A stretch of DNA of 64,000 bases, taken from NCBI GenBank assembly GCA_022843925.1, contig JALHMS010000011.1, positions 1-64,000 on the forward strand, in the 5' to 3' direction. The notes beneath the pieces were generated by a model that worked only from the letters and a program-made list of their open reading frames with translations, had not been told where the DNA came from and made no database searches. The stretch is from Burkholderiales bacterium (GTDB lineage: Bacteria; Pseudomonadota; Gammaproteobacteria; Burkholderiales; Ga0077523). Of this stretch, positions 15,656 to 25,330 are shown piece by piece. The number at the start of each line of letters is the position of its first letter. Position 1 is the first letter of the stretch. Made by a program: the position numbers and the translations under genes.

Positions 15656-18319
15656 ATGAAGTTCGTGAATTTTTGGCGTCGCAGCCTGACGAGGCAGTTC
15701 TTGCTGATCGCGATCGTCCTGGCGATTCCGCTGATGGCCGCGACGGGCATGCTCTATCGATCGCTCGATCAGGGGATCCGGTTGGCCGGGACCGAAACCC
15801 GGGGAATCGAGTATCACCGTGCCACGCGCGTTCTGCTCGAGGCCATTCAGCGTCACCGATCGGTTGCCGTGGTTGCAGCGGCGAACCGGGGTGGTGCTTC
15901 GACCGAACTGAAGCTGGCGGAGGACAAGGTCGAGGGAGCGTTGGAGGCCTTGAAGAAGCTGGATGCCGGCGGCGCCGGCGCCGCGTTCGGCACCGCGGCG
16001 ATGCTCGACACGCTGGCCAGTCACTGGAAGGAGATCCGTTCCGCGGCCATCGGCGCGAGCCCGGATGACATCACCCGCGCGGAGAGCGATCTGCTGACCG
16101 AGCTTGCCGCCCTGATGGACAAGGTGGCGATGTCGTCGAGCCTGCTGCTCGATCCCGAGGCAGACTCCCTGCTCGTACTGCTCGTCCTCACCCAGCACGT
16201 GCCGGCACTCACCGAACGTGTGGGGCTGCTCCATGCGAACGGACAGATCGCCATCGGACAGGGGCAGCTCTCCAATGCCATGCGCGAGAAGCTGACCGGG
16301 TTCACGGCCACGTCCGCGGCCACTCGCCTCGAGGTATTGAAGGCGATGAGCCAGGCGTTCGAGGTCAACCCCGCGCTGCAGCCGCTCCTGAACGACAAGG
16401 TGGTGGCGCTCGACTCCGAGCTTGGTGGATTCACCATTTTCACGCGCAAGAGTTTCCTGTTCAACCCGCAGCTCACCATCAATCCGGCGGATTTCACCGC
16501 CCGCACGGAGCCTTCCCTGGCCGCAGCCTACGCACTCTACGATGCTGCCCACGAGGTCGCGCAGGGGCTGCTGGCGACGAGAACGACGAGGCTCAGCTGG
16601 CAGAAGTGGGGTCTGCTGGCCTTCGTCGTGGCGTTCAGTGCCCTCGGTGCGCTCGTGGCATCGCTGATCGTTCGCGGCATCACCCGCGGAGCAGCGATCG
16701 CGGTCCGAGCGGCCGACGACATCGCTGCGGGGGATCTCGAGAAGAGCATCCCGGTGGCCGGCGATGACGAGATCGGGGCGATCCAGAACGCCATGCGGCG
16801 GATGCAGGACACGCTGAAATCGTTCGTGGCTGCGCAGGAGGAGATGCGTGCGAGTCACGAAGCGGGCATGGTCAGTCACGTGCTCGACGTGGATCGCTTC
16901 CAGGGCGCCTACTCGGACATGGCGCGTGGAACGAACGGTCTCGTGCAGGGGCAACTCGCGATCACCCGGGAGCTCGTGAATGTGCTCGGCTACTGTGCCC
17001 GCGGGGACTTCTCGGTCGAGATCCCGTCGCTTCCCGGCGAGAACGCGGCGATCACGGACGCTGCGGCGCGTGCGAAGCGGAACATGGTCGATGTGAACGC
17101 GCAGATCCAGATGCTGGTGGAGGCGGCGCAGCGCGGCGAGTTCTCCATGCGCGGCGAGCCCCGGGAGTTCGACGGCGTCTATCGCCAGATGGTGGAGGGT
17201 CTCAACAATCTGATGCTGACGGCGGATTCCGGTCTGTCCGAAGTCGGACGGGTGATGCGCGAAGTGGCCGCCGGGGATCTCACGCAGCAGGTGAGCGGCG
17301 AGTTCGACGGACAGTTTGCGGTGCTGAAGGGTGACACGAACACCTCGGTCGGGCGGCTTCGCGACGTGCTCGAGACGATTCGCGAGTCCGCATTGACCAT
17401 TTCGACTGGCTCCAAGGAGATCGCGAGCGGCAACTCGGATCTGTCTGCGCGTACGGAGTCCCAGGCGGCGAGCCTCGAGGAAACCGCGAGCACCATGGAG
17501 GAGCTGACCTCGACGGTGAAGCAGAACGCGGAGAACGCGCGCCAGGCGAACCAGTTGGTGGTGGGGGCGGCGGACGTGGCGGTACGAGGCGGCGCGGTGG
17601 TGCAGCAGGTGGTGTCGACGATGGGTGAGATCTCGGAGAGCAGCAAGAAGATCGCGGACATCATCTCGGTGATCGACGGGATCGCGTTCCAGACGAACAT
17701 CCTGGCGCTGAATGCGGCGGTGGAAGCGGCGCGTGCGGGGGAGCAGGGTCGCGGGTTCGCGGTGGTGGCGACGGAGGTTCGGAATCTCGCGCAGCGCAGT
17801 GCGGCGGCGGCGAAGGAGATCAAGGAGTTGATCTCGGACTCGGTGGGGAAGGTGGAGTCGGGGTCGAAGCTGGTGGACGAAGCGGGTCGGACGATGGAAG
17901 AGATCGTCGCGTCGGTGAAGCGGGTGACGGACATCATGGCGGAGATCGCGGCGGCGTCGATCGAGCAGAGTTCGGGGATCGAGCAGGTGAACCAGGCGAT
18001 CACGCAGATGGACGAGGTGACGCAGCAGAACGCGGCGCTGGTGGAAGAGGCGGCGGCGGCGGCGGAGAGCCTGGAGGAGCAGGCGCAGGTGCTGTCGCAG
18101 GCGGTGTCGGTGTTCAAGGTTCGCGACGGCATGGCGGCTGCAGCGGCGGTGCAGGTGGATCGCCGCGGCCCGGATCGGGCGAAGAACGTCGCGCGGCTCG
18201 CGCCCAAGGCGCCGCCGAAGCGATCGAACGGGGCGTCGGGAGGCAAGCCGCGACAGGCAGGTGCGTCCGCCCGGGCTGCGGGTGGGCAGTCGACGGACGG
18301 AGGGTGGGAAGACTTCTGA
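15656..18319 (+). CDS. Methyl-accepting chemotaxis protein with a large helical periplasmic domain
   Basis: The 887-residue receptor has a membrane helix at about 10-32, a mostly helical periplasmic domain of about 290 residues and a second membrane helix near 318-340. Several HAMP-like repeats follow (for example [20 protein letters not shown]), then the signalling hairpin and a C-terminal GGWEDF tail suited to CheR/CheB docking. The periplasmic part resembles long nitrate/nitrite-type or four-helix sensors but carries no diagnostic motif that I recognise. It follows the msr-cupredoxin-cytochrome genes closely, which raises the possibility that it senses a redox signal linked to them. ATG 15656 is preferred over ATG 15650 because CCCGGAG lies at the right distance. 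Bases 17506-18120 belong to the shared MCP block. Confidence 0.9.
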   Translation: MKFVNFWRRSLTRQFLLIAIVLAIPLMAATGMLYRSLDQGIRLAGTETRGIEYHRATRVLLEAIQRHRSVAVVAAANRGGASTELKLAEDKVEGALEALKKLDAGGAGAAFGTAAMLDTLASHWKEIRSAAIGASPDDITRAESDLLTELAALMDKVAMSSSLLLDPEADSLLVLLVLTQHVPALTERVGLLHANGQIAIGQGQLSNAMREKLTGFTATSAATRLEVLKAMSQAFEVNPALQPLLNDKVVALDSELGGFTIFTRKSFLFNPQLTINPADFTARTEPSLAAAYALYDAAHEVAQGLLATRTTRLSWQKWGLLAFVVAFSALGALVASLIVRGITRGAAIAVRAADDIAAGDLEKSIPVAGDDEIGAIQNAMRRMQDTLKSFVAAQEEMRASHEAGMVSHVLDVDRFQGAYSDMARGTNGLVQGQLAITRELVNVLGYCARGDFSVEIPSLPGENAAITDAAARAKRNMVDVNAQIQMLVEAAQRGEFSMRGEPREFDGVYRQMVEGLNNLMLTADSGLSEVGRVMREVAAGDLTQQVSGEFDGQFAVLKGDTNTSVGRLRDVLETIRESALTISTGSKEIASGNSDLSARTESQAASLEETASTMEELTSTVKQNAENARQANQLVVGAADVAVRGGAVVQQVVSTMGEISESSKKIADIISVIDGIAFQTNILALNAAVEAARAGEQGRGFAVVATEVRNLAQRSAAAAKEIKELISDSVGKVESGSKLVDEAGRTMEEIVASVKRVTDIMAEIAAASIEQSSGIEQVNQAITQMDEVTQQNAALVEEAAAAAESLEEQAQVLSQAVSVFKVRDGMAAAAAVQVDRRGPDRAKNVARLAPKAPPKRSNGASGGKPRQAGASARAAGGQSTDGGWEDF
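17506..18120 (+). repeat. MCP homology block, copy 2
   Basis: Ungapped partner of 10898-11512 at a constant offset of 6608 bp. The flanking coding sequence on both sides is clearly diverged, so the edges of identity are sharp. Confidence 0.85.
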
Positions 18320-18342
18320 TCCGGGATTCATTCTCCTCGACG

Positions 18343-18379
18343 CACGAGCGGCTGGCGAGTCCAGCCGCTTTCACTCGTG
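18343..18379 (+). terminator. Probable terminator hairpin after the second large MCP gene
   Basis: AGCGGCTGG (18347-18355) pairs with CCAGCCGCT (18361-18369) around CGAGT, and an outer pairing CACGAG/CTCGTG extends it. A short TTTC tract follows the inner stem. The U-run is weak, so strength is uncertain. Confidence 0.5.
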
Positions 18380-18645
18380 GGCCGGCGCTCGCGACGCGAG
18401 AGCCTTGCGCCGTCCTCCCCAGGTCGTCTCACTGCCCTCGCCATGTCCCTGCCGCGTCCTCCTGACCGACCTGACCCTTGCCGCGCATCCGGCGATCCCG
18501 CTGCGGTCCGCGAGGCCTCGGGTCGTCATGACATGAAGGAGTGCATTCGCCTCAAGTGTGCCCGTGCGGAACCGTCATTCGAATGCACAAAGTTGGTGAA
18601 TCGATCGCTCCGATCGGAGCGGTCACGGGTCCCAGGAGACAAAAC
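18380..18645. other. Intergenic stretch upstream of the third MCP gene
   Basis: No gene is seen here. It contains a perfect 14-bp palindrome, GCTCCGATCGGAGC (18607-18620), which could be an operator. There is also a weak sigma-28-like pair, TCAAGTGT-N11-ACCGTCAT (18552-18578), with exact spacing but a poor -10. The Shine-Dalgarno AGGAG at 18633-18637 serves the next gene. Confidence 0.35.
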
Positions 18646-21462
18646 ATGATGTGGCTTCGGAAGCTGGGAGGCGCCGGCGTGGGCATGAAGCTCGCGAGCG
18701 TGGCGGTCATCGCCGTGATGATCGTGCTCGGGGCGCTTGCAGCGATCATCGCCGGTTCCGCCCGCAAGGCGATGGACGACGAGGCTCTCAGGACGCTTCA
18801 GATCGAGTTGAAGATGACCATCGATCTGCTCGAGAGCTATCACGAGAGCCTCGAAGCCCAGACCTCGCGTATCGGCAACACGCTGCTCGCCGCCTACCCG
18901 GGTGACTTCGCCGTCGACGGTCGGAAGCGGGTGGTGGTGGGTTCGCGGACCGTGCCGACGCTCGTGAGCGGCAAGCGCACCATCAACCTCGACGCGTCCG
19001 AAGTGGATCGGCTGCAGAGACTGACCGGCGCGGTCGGCACGTTGTTCGTGCGCGACGGCGACGATTTCGTCAGGGTGGCCACTTCCGTCCGGGATGGTGC
19101 CGGACAACGCATGCTCGGAACCGTCCTTGCACGCGACAGCGGCGCCTATCAGGCCGCCAGCGCGGGCAAGATCTTCGTAGGCAAGACGACCCTCTTCGAG
19201 CGCGACTACATTGCCCGCTACGAACCCATCAAGGGGGCCGACGGCAAGGTCATCGGCGTCGCCTTCGTCGGGCTCGATATCAGCAAGGAACTGCAGCACC
19301 TGAAGGACCGGATCCACCGCGTGAAGGTGGGCGAGACCGGTTACATCTATGCGCTCGACGCGACGCCCGGTCCGCATCTCGGATTCGCGACGATCCACCC
19401 CGCCAAGGAGGGGAAGAACCTCCTCGGCGCAAAGGATGCGGACGGCAAGGAGTTCATCCGCGAGATGGTCGGGAAGCGCGAGGGCGTGATTCGGTATCCG
19501 TGGTTCAACCCGGAGCTGGGTGACAGGGCGCCCCGCGAGAAGATCGTGGCCTACGGGCACTTCCCCGCCTGGAACTGGGTGGTCGGTGTGGGCAGCTACA
19601 CCGAGGAGTTCTCTCGCGGCGCGGCGATGCTTCGCAACCGGGTGTTCATGGTCGCGGTGATCGGGGTGATCCTGCTGGCCGTCGTCCTGTACCTGGCGGT
19701 CCGACGCATCGTCGTCCGACCGTTGGCGCAGGCCGGCGCGGCCGCTGCCGAGATCGCGGCCGGCAACCTGCACCACGCCGTACGGCGTGGCACGCATGAC
19801 GAGGTCGGGGCGTTGCTCGGCGCGTTGGACCAGATGCGCATCAAGCTCCTGGAGCGCATCGAGGCTGACCAGCGCGTCGCGCGGGAGGCATTGCGGGTCA
19901 AGGTGGCGCTCGACTGCTCGACCACCAGCGTGCGCATTGCCGACAACGACGGAAAGGTTCTGTACGTGAACGACGCGATGAAGGCGACCCTGCGGCGCGT
20001 CGAGAGCGAACTGCGCAAGCGCCACCCGGGTTTCTCCGTGGACGACATCGTCGGGCAGAGCGTCGGCATCTTCTACGACGATCCCGACGCGGCGCTCGCG
20101 CGCCTTTCCATGCTGGACCGCGGCGTGTCGATGGAGATGACGATCGGCGGTCGCGATTTCGAGATCAGCACCACCCCCATCCTGGATGCCGACGGCGTCC
20201 GGCTGGGCAGCGTGGGGGAATGGGTCGACCGGACGGACCAACGCAAGGCCGAGCGGGAGATCGAGGGTTCCGTGCAGGCGGCGTCCCAGGGGGACTTCTC
20301 GCGCCTCGTCCCCCTCGAAGGGAAGGAGGGCTTCCTCGAGCAGATGGCCAAGGGTCTGAACGGAATCATGAGGTCGTGCGACACGAATCTGGCGGCTGTC
20401 GCAGGTGTGCTCAACGGGATGGCGTTGGGCGATCTGACGCGGCGCGTCGAGGGAGAGTTCGTGGGCCGGTTCGCGGAACTGCAGGAGGACTCGAACGCGA
20501 CCACGACCCGCCTTCGTGAACTCATCGGTCAGGTCCAGGAGTCGGTTGCGTCGATCACGACGGCGTCGAAGGAGATCGCGGCAGGCAACACGGACCTGTC
20601 GGAGCGGACGGAGGAGCAGGCCTCCAGCCTCGAGCAGACGGCGAACTCGATGGAGCAATTGACCTCGACGGTGAAGCAGAACGCGGAGAACGCGAAGCAG
20701 GCGAACCAGCTGGTGGTGGGCGCCTCGGACGTCGCGGTACGTGGTGGGCGCGTTGTGCAGCAGGTGGTGTCGACGATGGGCGAGATCTCGGAGAGCAGCA
20801 AGAAGATCGCGGACATCATCTCGGTGATCGACGGGATCGCGTTCCAGACGAACATCCTGGCGCTGAACGCGGCGGTGGAGGCGGCGCGTGCGGGGGAGCA
20901 GGGTCGCGGGTTCGCGGTGGTGGCGACCGAAGTGCGGAATCTCGCGCAGCGCAGTGCGGCGGCGGCGAAGGAGATCAAGGAGTTGATCTCGGACTCGGTG
21001 GGGAAGGTGGAGTCGGGGTCGAAGCTGGTGGACGAAGCGGGTCGGACGATGGAAGAGATCGTCGCGTCGGTGAAGCGGGTGACGGACATCATGGCGGAGA
21101 TCGCAGCGGCGTCCGTGGAGCAGACGTCGGGGATCGAGCAGGTCAACGGCGCGATCGCGCAGATGGACGAGGTGACACAGCAGAACGCGGCGCTGGTGGA
21201 GGAGGCGGCTGCCGCCGCGGAGAGCCTGGAGGAGCAGGCGCAGGTGCTGTCGGGCGCGGTCGCCGTGTTCAAGGTCTCGGCGGGCGGGGCTTCCGGGCGG
21301 AACACAGCCATTGAGCGTCGAGGACCGGGTCGAGCGAAGAACGTGGTCCGGATCCCGGCCGAAACTGCTGCAGGCGAGATGGGTGGCAGGCGCAAGGCTG
21401 CGGGGAAGCGCTCGAAGGTGGTCGGCGGCAACGCGGCCGAGACTGAATGGGAGGACTTCTGA
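18646..21462 (+). CDS. Methyl-accepting chemotaxis protein, Cache plus PAS type
   Basis: The 938-residue receptor has a membrane helix at about 14-38 and a periplasmic region of about 285 residues of the Cache type. Cache features include a first lobe with [15 protein letters not shown], a VGVFDIS-like [13 protein letters not shown] and [15 protein letters not shown] second helix (about 326-348), HAMP, PAS (about 415-525, with [17 protein letters not shown]), another HAMP-like part and the signalling hairpin follow; the protein ends ETEWEDF. Cache domains usually bind small organic acids, amines or amino acids directly. ATG 18646 has AGGAG nine bases upstream; ATG 18649 is an alternative. Bases 20661-21275 belong to the shared MCP block. 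Confidence 0.92.
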   Translation: MMWLRKLGGAGVGMKLASVAVIAVMIVLGALAAIIAGSARKAMDDEALRTLQIELKMTIDLLESYHESLEAQTSRIGNTLLAAYPGDFAVDGRKRVVVGSRTVPTLVSGKRTINLDASEVDRLQRLTGAVGTLFVRDGDDFVRVATSVRDGAGQRMLGTVLARDSGAYQAASAGKIFVGKTTLFERDYIARYEPIKGADGKVIGVAFVGLDISKELQHLKDRIHRVKVGETGYIYALDATPGPHLGFATIHPAKEGKNLLGAKDADGKEFIREMVGKREGVIRYPWFNPELGDRAPREKIVAYGHFPAWNWVVGVGSYTEEFSRGAAMLRNRVFMVAVIGVILLAVVLYLAVRRIVVRPLAQAGAAAAEIAAGNLHHAVRRGTHDEVGALLGALDQMRIKLLERIEADQRVAREALRVKVALDCSTTSVRIADNDGKVLYVNDAMKATLRRVESELRKRHPGFSVDDIVGQSVGIFYDDPDAALARLSMLDRGVSMEMTIGGRDFEISTTPILDADGVRLGSVGEWVDRTDQRKAEREIEGSVQAASQGDFSRLVPLEGKEGFLEQMAKGLNGIMRSCDTNLAAVAGVLNGMALGDLTRRVEGEFVGRFAELQEDSNATTTRLRELIGQVQESVASITTASKEIAAGNTDLSERTEEQASSLEQTANSMEQLTSTVKQNAENAKQANQLVVGASDVAVRGGRVVQQVVSTMGEISESSKKIADIISVIDGIAFQTNILALNAAVEAARAGEQGRGFAVVATEVRNLAQRSAAAAKEIKELISDSVGKVESGSKLVDEAGRTMEEIVASVKRVTDIMAEIAAASVEQTSGIEQVNGAIAQMDEVTQQNAALVEEAAAAAESLEEQAQVLSGAVAVFKVSAGGASGRNTAIERRGPGRAKNVVRIPAETAAGEMGGRRKAAGKRSKVVGGNAAETEWEDF
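20661..21275 (+). repeat. MCP homology block, copy 3
   Basis: Partner of copy 1 at offset 9763. It is more diverged at both edges but contains an identical run of roughly 190 bp around 20934-21110, including silent sites. Confidence 0.8.
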
Positions 21463-21585
21463 TCGGAGTGACGATTGACTGCGCATCGCAGGTAGACCCC
21501 ACTGCCCGGCGCAACGGACGGATCGCCGTTTCATAGCGTCCGGATTCAAGGGATCGGGCACCCCCGGGAATGCTGTCCGATCCCC

Positions 21586-21612
21586 TCAACTTCCCGCCCC
21601 GGTCGTCGATAA
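21586..21612 (+). promoter_or_regulatory. Candidate sigma-28 promoter upstream of cheW
   Basis: TCAACTTC-N11-GTCGATAA: the -10 part matches the FliA consensus GCCGATAA at 7 of 8 positions, the -35 part at 5 of 8, and the spacer is exact. It lies 42 bp before the cheW start and would drive cheW-cheR-cheD-cheB. Confidence 0.45.
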
Positions 21613-21653
21613 GCCGTCCGGGCCCGAATTGGCCAAGCATGGAGAGAGCGGAT

Positions 21654-22154
21654 ATGACGCAAGAGAACCAGAGTACGTCCTCCCTCGACACCGGACGCGC
21701 CGGTGCAGGTGAGTTCCTTACGTTCTGTCTCGGCGCCGAGGAGTACGGCATCGAGATCCTCAAGGTGCAGGAGATCCGCGGCTACGACGCCGTGACCACG
21801 ATCGCTAATGCGCCGGAGTTCATCAAGGGCGTGATCAACCTGCGCGGGGTCATCGTTCCTATCGTCGACCTGCGCATCAAGTTCGGGCTCGGTCGCGCGG
21901 AGTACAACCAGTTCACGGTGGTGATCGTGCTGAACCTCGGGTCCCGGGTCGTGGGCATCGTCGTGGACAGTGTCTCCGATGTGCTGACGCTCGAAGCGTC
22001 GCGCATCAAGGATGCCCCGGAGTTCGCCTCCAGCTTCGACACGCGCTATCTGATGGGCATCGGATCGGTCGACGAGCGGATGCTGATCCTTGTGGACATC
22101 CAAAGACTCATGCTGTCTTCGGACATGGCACTCGTCGACGAAGTGGTCGAATGA
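21654..22154 (+). CDS. cheW: Chemotaxis coupling protein CheW
   Basis: The 166-residue product is a single CheW domain: [20 protein letters not shown] near the start, then [20 protein letters not shown] and VDLRIKFGL, ending with [19 protein letters not shown]. It links MCPs to CheA in the signalling array. ATG 21654 is preferred over ATG 21639 because GGAGAG lies eight bases upstream. Its stop overlaps the cheR start as ATGA, so the two are coupled. Confidence 0.93.
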   Translation: MTQENQSTSSLDTGRAGAGEFLTFCLGAEEYGIEILKVQEIRGYDAVTTIANAPEFIKGVINLRGVIVPIVDLRIKFGLGRAEYNQFTVVIVLNLGSRVVGIVVDSVSDVLTLEASRIKDAPEFASSFDTRYLMGIGSVDERMLILVDIQRLMLSSDMALVDEVVE

Positions 22155-23035
22155 GTGGCGTCTCGCTGAAGCAGCGCGATGCCTCCCCTGCGGCGGAAGC
22201 ATCGCGGGAGTTCGCGTTCACCTCCGCGGATTTCGAGACGGTCCGCGATCTCATCTATCGGCGGGCCGGCATCACGCTCTCACCGGTCAAGCGCGACATG
22301 GTCTACAGCCGGCTCGCCAGGCGGCTCCGGGTGCTCGGTCTGGACAGTTTCAGCGACTATCTGGCGTTTCTCAAGTCGGGTCAGGACGAGTCCGAATGGG
22401 AGGCGTTCACGAACGCTCTCACGACGAATCTCACGTCGTTCTTCCGCGAGGCGCATCACTTCCCCCTGCTGGCCGAGCATCTCGCCCAGCGGCGCGGGCG
22501 GCCCCTGTCGATCTGGTGCTGTGCCTCGTCGACGGGCGAGGAGCCGTACTCCATCGCCATCACCGTCGCCGAGACGTTTGGCACGGCCGACGTGCCGGTC
22601 AAGATCATCGCTTCCGATCTCGATACCAACGTCCTGGCGAAGGCGCGCGCAGCCGTGTATCCGCTGGAGCGGATCGAGAAGCTGTCCCCCGAACGGGTGA
22701 GACGCTTCTTCATGCGCGGCACCGGAGCCCAGGAGGGGCACGTCCGCGTGCGTCCGGAGATTGCGCGCATGGTCGCGTTCGAACAGGTGAACCTGCTGAA
22801 GGATCCGCTTCCCGTGAAGGGGCCGTTCGATGCGGTCTTCTGTCGGAACGTGATGATCTACTTCGACAAGCCCACCCAGGCGGATGTGGTGCGTCGTCTC
22901 GCGAAAGTGATGAAGCCCGACGCGCTGATGTTCGTCGGGCACTCCGAAAGCCTTTTCCACGTCGCCGATACGCTCAAGCTCCGCGGCAAGACCGTCTATC
23001 AACTGACCGGCGCCGGGGTGACCGATGCCACTTGA
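22151..23035 (+). CDS. cheR: Chemotaxis methyltransferase CheR
   Basis: The 294-residue enzyme has the small N-terminal helical domain (about 25-80) and the SAM-binding methyltransferase domain with [46 protein letters not shown] and [15 protein letters not shown]. CheR methylates glutamates on MCPs during adaptation, and its N-terminal basic region binds xWxxF tails such as the WEDF ends of the three large MCPs here. Its start overlaps cheW and its end overlaps cheD by 11 bases. Confidence 0.94.
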   Translation: MSGVSLKQRDASPAAEASREFAFTSADFETVRDLIYRRAGITLSPVKRDMVYSRLARRLRVLGLDSFSDYLAFLKSGQDESEWEAFTNALTTNLTSFFREAHHFPLLAEHLAQRRGRPLSIWCCASSTGEEPYSIAITVAETFGTADVPVKIIASDLDTNVLAKARAAVYPLERIEKLSPERVRRFFMRGTGAQEGHVRVRPEIARMVAFEQVNLLKDPLPVKGPFDAVFCRNVMIYFDKPTQADVVRRLAKVMKPDALMFVGHSESLFHVADTLKLRGKTVYQLTGAGVTDAT

Positions 23036-23639
23036 CGTCGTGGTCGAGTCCCTGGCCACCAATCACTACCACGACCGGCAGTTCGACATCGACGCGGTGA
23101 AGATCCTGCCCGGGGAGTACTACGTCACCAATGCCGATCTGCTGCTGTCGACCACGCTCGGTTCGTGCATCGCAGCCTGCATACGCGACAAGGTGTCGGG
23201 TATCGGAGGCATCAATCACTTCATGCTGCCCGACACGGGGTCGGAGAACGCCGTTCCTGCATCGGCGTCTGCCCGCTACGGGTCCTATGCGATGGAACTG
23301 CTAATCAACGAACTTCTCAAGCTTGGCGCGCGGCGCGTGAATCTCGAGGCGAAGGTGTTCGGTGGAGGGAACGTGCTTGCCAACATGACGGTCACGCGCG
23401 TGGGTTCGCGCAACACCGCGTTCGCGCTGGACTACCTCGCCACGGAAGGCATCCGGATCGTCGGGAAGGACGTGCTGGACCAGTTCCCCCGCAAGGTCTA
23501 TTTCTTTCCCAAGACCGGTCGCGCCCTGGTGAAGAAGCTTCGCGCCACGCGCAACGACACGCTCTTCGTCCGCGAAGTCGACTACGCGAAGCGCATCAGC
23601 AGCGTCAAGGAAGTGAGCGGCGAAGTGGAGTTGTTCTGA
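23025..23639 (+). CDS. cheD: Chemoreceptor glutamine deamidase CheD
   Basis: The 204-residue product matches CheD. The catalytic cysteine lies in [14 protein letters not shown] near residue 48 and the histidine in [10 protein letters not shown] near 66, followed by [19 protein letters not shown] and VFGGGNVL. CheD deamidates receptor glutamines to glutamates, which CheR can then methylate. The start overlaps cheR and the stop overlaps cheB (TGATG), so cheW-R-D-B form one tightly coupled operon. Confidence 0.92.
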   Translation: MPLDVVVESLATNHYHDRQFDIDAVKILPGEYYVTNADLLLSTTLGSCIAACIRDKVSGIGGINHFMLPDTGSENAVPASASARYGSYAMELLINELLKLGARRVNLEAKVFGGGNVLANMTVTRVGSRNTAFALDYLATEGIRIVGKDVLDQFPRKVYFFPKTGRALVKKLRATRNDTLFVREVDYAKRISSVKEVSGEVELF

Positions 23640-24745
23640 TGAGCGCATCGAGCACATGGCATCCCGGCGCCGGTCGCCGGATCCGGGTCGTGATCGTCGA
23701 CGACTCCGCCCTCGTGCGGTCGCTGCTCTCCCAGTTGCTGGCGGCCGCGCGGGATATCGAGGTGGTCGGCGTCGCTGCCGATCCGATCGCCGCGCGCGAG
23801 ATCATCCGCGCCACGAATCCGGATGTGATCACGCTCGACGTCGAGATGCCGCGCATGGATGGGCTGGAGTTCCTGTCCCGGCTGATGCGTCTGAAGCCGA
23901 CGCCCGTCATCATGGTGTCGTCGCTCACGCAGCGCGGGTCCGAGGTGGCGTTGCGCGCGCTGGAACTCGGCGCTGTCGATTTCGTCGCGAAGCCTCGTCT
24001 GGGGATCCAGGAAGGTCTCCAGGGATCCGCGGACGAATTGATCGACAAGATCCGGGCGGCAGCGGGTGCGAAGGTTCGCCGATCCTCGTTCGAGGTGGCG
24101 CCTGCCCTGGGAGCGGATGCGGTGCTCCCCGCCGCCGGCCTCTCCCGCATCGCGGCCACCGAGAAGCTGATCATCGTGGGTGCGAGCACCGGCGGCACCG
24201 AGGCCATCAAGGCGTTCCTCACGCAGCTTCCGCCGGCCTGTCCGGGTGTGCTCATCACCCAGCACATGCCGGGCGCGTTCACCAGGTCGTTCGCGCAGAG
24301 GCTGGACAGTCTCTGCCGTATTGCCGTCAAGGAAGCGGAAGGCGGGGAGCGGGTCCTTCCCGGGCACGCGTACATCGCGCCCGGCGATTTCCACCTGCTG
24401 CTGGCCCGGAGCGGCGCGAACTACGTCACCGAGATCTCGGACGCCCCGCCGGTGAACCGCCATCGTCCGTCGGTCGATGTCCTGTTCCGGTCGGCCGCGA
24501 ACGTGGCCGGCAAGAACGCGATCGGCGTCATCCTCACGGGGATGGGCAAGGACGGGGCGGCCGGGATGCTGGAGATGAAGCAGGCCGGGGCACACACGTT
24601 TGCGCAGGACGAGGCGTCCTGCGTCGTATTCGGCATGCCACGCGAAGCCATTGCCGTGGGGGGCGTCGATGAAGTCGTGGCGCTGAAGGACATGGCGGCG
24701 CGAGTGATGGCACGCGCCGGCGCGGATCGGGCCGTCCGGGTGTGA
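23639..24745 (+). CDS. cheB: Chemotaxis methylesterase/response regulator CheB
   Basis: The 368-residue protein has an N-terminal receiver domain ([14 protein letters not shown]; phosphorylated Asp67 in [13 protein letters not shown]) and a C-terminal methylesterase. The triad is visible as Ser in [10 protein letters not shown] (near 183), His in ITQHMPGAF (near 209) and Asp in [12 protein letters not shown] (near 304). CheA-phosphorylated CheB removes methyl groups from MCPs. ATG 23639 overlaps the cheD stop; the longer upstream frame runs inside cheD and is not coding. Confidence 0.94.
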   Translation: MSASSTWHPGAGRRIRVVIVDDSALVRSLLSQLLAAARDIEVVGVAADPIAAREIIRATNPDVITLDVEMPRMDGLEFLSRLMRLKPTPVIMVSSLTQRGSEVALRALELGAVDFVAKPRLGIQEGLQGSADELIDKIRAAAGAKVRRSSFEVAPALGADAVLPAAGLSRIAATEKLIIVGASTGGTEAIKAFLTQLPPACPGVLITQHMPGAFTRSFAQRLDSLCRIAVKEAEGGERVLPGHAYIAPGDFHLLLARSGANYVTEISDAPPVNRHRPSVDVLFRSAANVAGKNAIGVILTGMGKDGAAGMLEMKQAGAHTFAQDEASCVVFGMPREAIAVGGVDEVVALKDMAARVMARAGADRAVRV

Positions 24746-24800
24746 CTCCCGCAGGCGCATGCCGTAACCTTGCACTGGAAATCGTCGAGAGGAAGGAACA

Positions 24801-25106
24801 ATGCAGACTCAAGTCATGACTTCGGGAAAGACGGCGACGATCAAGTTGAGCGGGCGCTTCGACTTCAATGCCCACCGGAGCTTCCGGGATGCCTACGAGT
24901 CCCAGCTCGGGGCATCCGAGGTGAAGGAATTCGAGATCGACTTCGGACAGGTGGAGTACGTCGACAGTTCGGCGCTGGGCATGCTGCTCATGCTTCGTGA
25001 AAAGGCCCAGGCGTCGGCGAAGGGGGTTGCCCTCGTCAACTGCCGCGGGACCGTTAAGCAGGTGCTCGACATCGCGAACTTCGGGAAGTTGTTCCAGATG
25101 CGTTGA
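24801..25106 (+). CDS. STAS-domain anti-sigma-factor-antagonist-like protein
   Basis: The 101-residue protein is a lone STAS domain: KLSGRFDFNAHRSFRDAYE, then VEYVDSSALGMLLMLREKA with the serine position used for phosphorylation in SpoIIAA-type antagonists. It ends the chemotaxis locus 55 bp after cheB, behind GAGAGGAAGG at its ATG. Related proteins beside motility genes (for example HsbA in Pseudomonas) regulate anti-sigma factors or diguanylate cyclases; that role here is inference. No partner kinase or phosphatase is nearby. Confidence 0.82.
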   Translation: MQTQVMTSGKTATIKLSGRFDFNAHRSFRDAYESQLGASEVKEFEIDFGQVEYVDSSALGMLLMLREKAQASAKGVALVNCRGTVKQVLDIANFGKLFQMR

Positions 25107-25168
25107 CCAACGCGGGCGCCGCAGGCCCTTCAACCGGAGCGAGCTTTCCGCTAAACTCCGTTTTCCTT

Positions 25169-25245
25169 AGGCGCGTAGCTCAGCTGGTTAGAGCACCACC
25201 TTGACATGGTGGGGGTCGTTGGTTCGAGTCCAATCGCGCCTACCA
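25169..25245 (+). tRNA. tRNA-Val (GAC)
   Basis: A 77-nt cloverleaf with encoded CCA. Acceptor stem AGGCGCG pairs with CGCGCCT, the D arm is GCTCAGCTGGTTAGAGC, the anticodon stem-loop is CCACC-TTGACAT-GGTGG (anticodon GAC) and the T arm contains GGTTCGAGTCC. A possible -10 box, TAAACT, lies at 25152-25157 with no good -35. Confidence 0.95.
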
Positions 25246-25251
25246 AATAGA

Positions 25252-25312
25252 GACAGGAGTCGATGCAGGGCACGAGGCGTTGGCCTCGGTCCTCGCCGAC
25301 TCCTGTCGCATT
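25252..25312 (+). promoter_or_regulatory. Branched hairpin between tRNA-Val and thrS
   Basis: A perfect 11-bp stem, GACAGGAGTCG (25252-25262) with CGACTCCTGTC (25297-25307), encloses a second stem CGAGGC/GCCTCG (25273-25278, 25283-25288) with loop GTTG and is followed by GCATTTTC. It may terminate the tRNA transcript or act as a thrS leader: threonyl-tRNA synthetase is known to repress its own mRNA in E. coli through leader stem-loops. The thrS ATG is 18 bases downstream of this structure. Confidence 0.5.
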
Positions 25313-25330
25313 TTCGGGTGTTCGTCCGCG

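Noticed and set aside
18552-18578. Sigma-28 promoter before the third MCP gene
   Set aside because: The spacing is right, but the -10 half matches only four of eight bases, so it is noted in the gap entry and not claimed as a promoter.
15353-21561. Very long minus-strand frames opposite the MCP genes
   Set aside because: They mirror the repeated MCP block (Arg/Leu/His repeats) and have no independent motifs.
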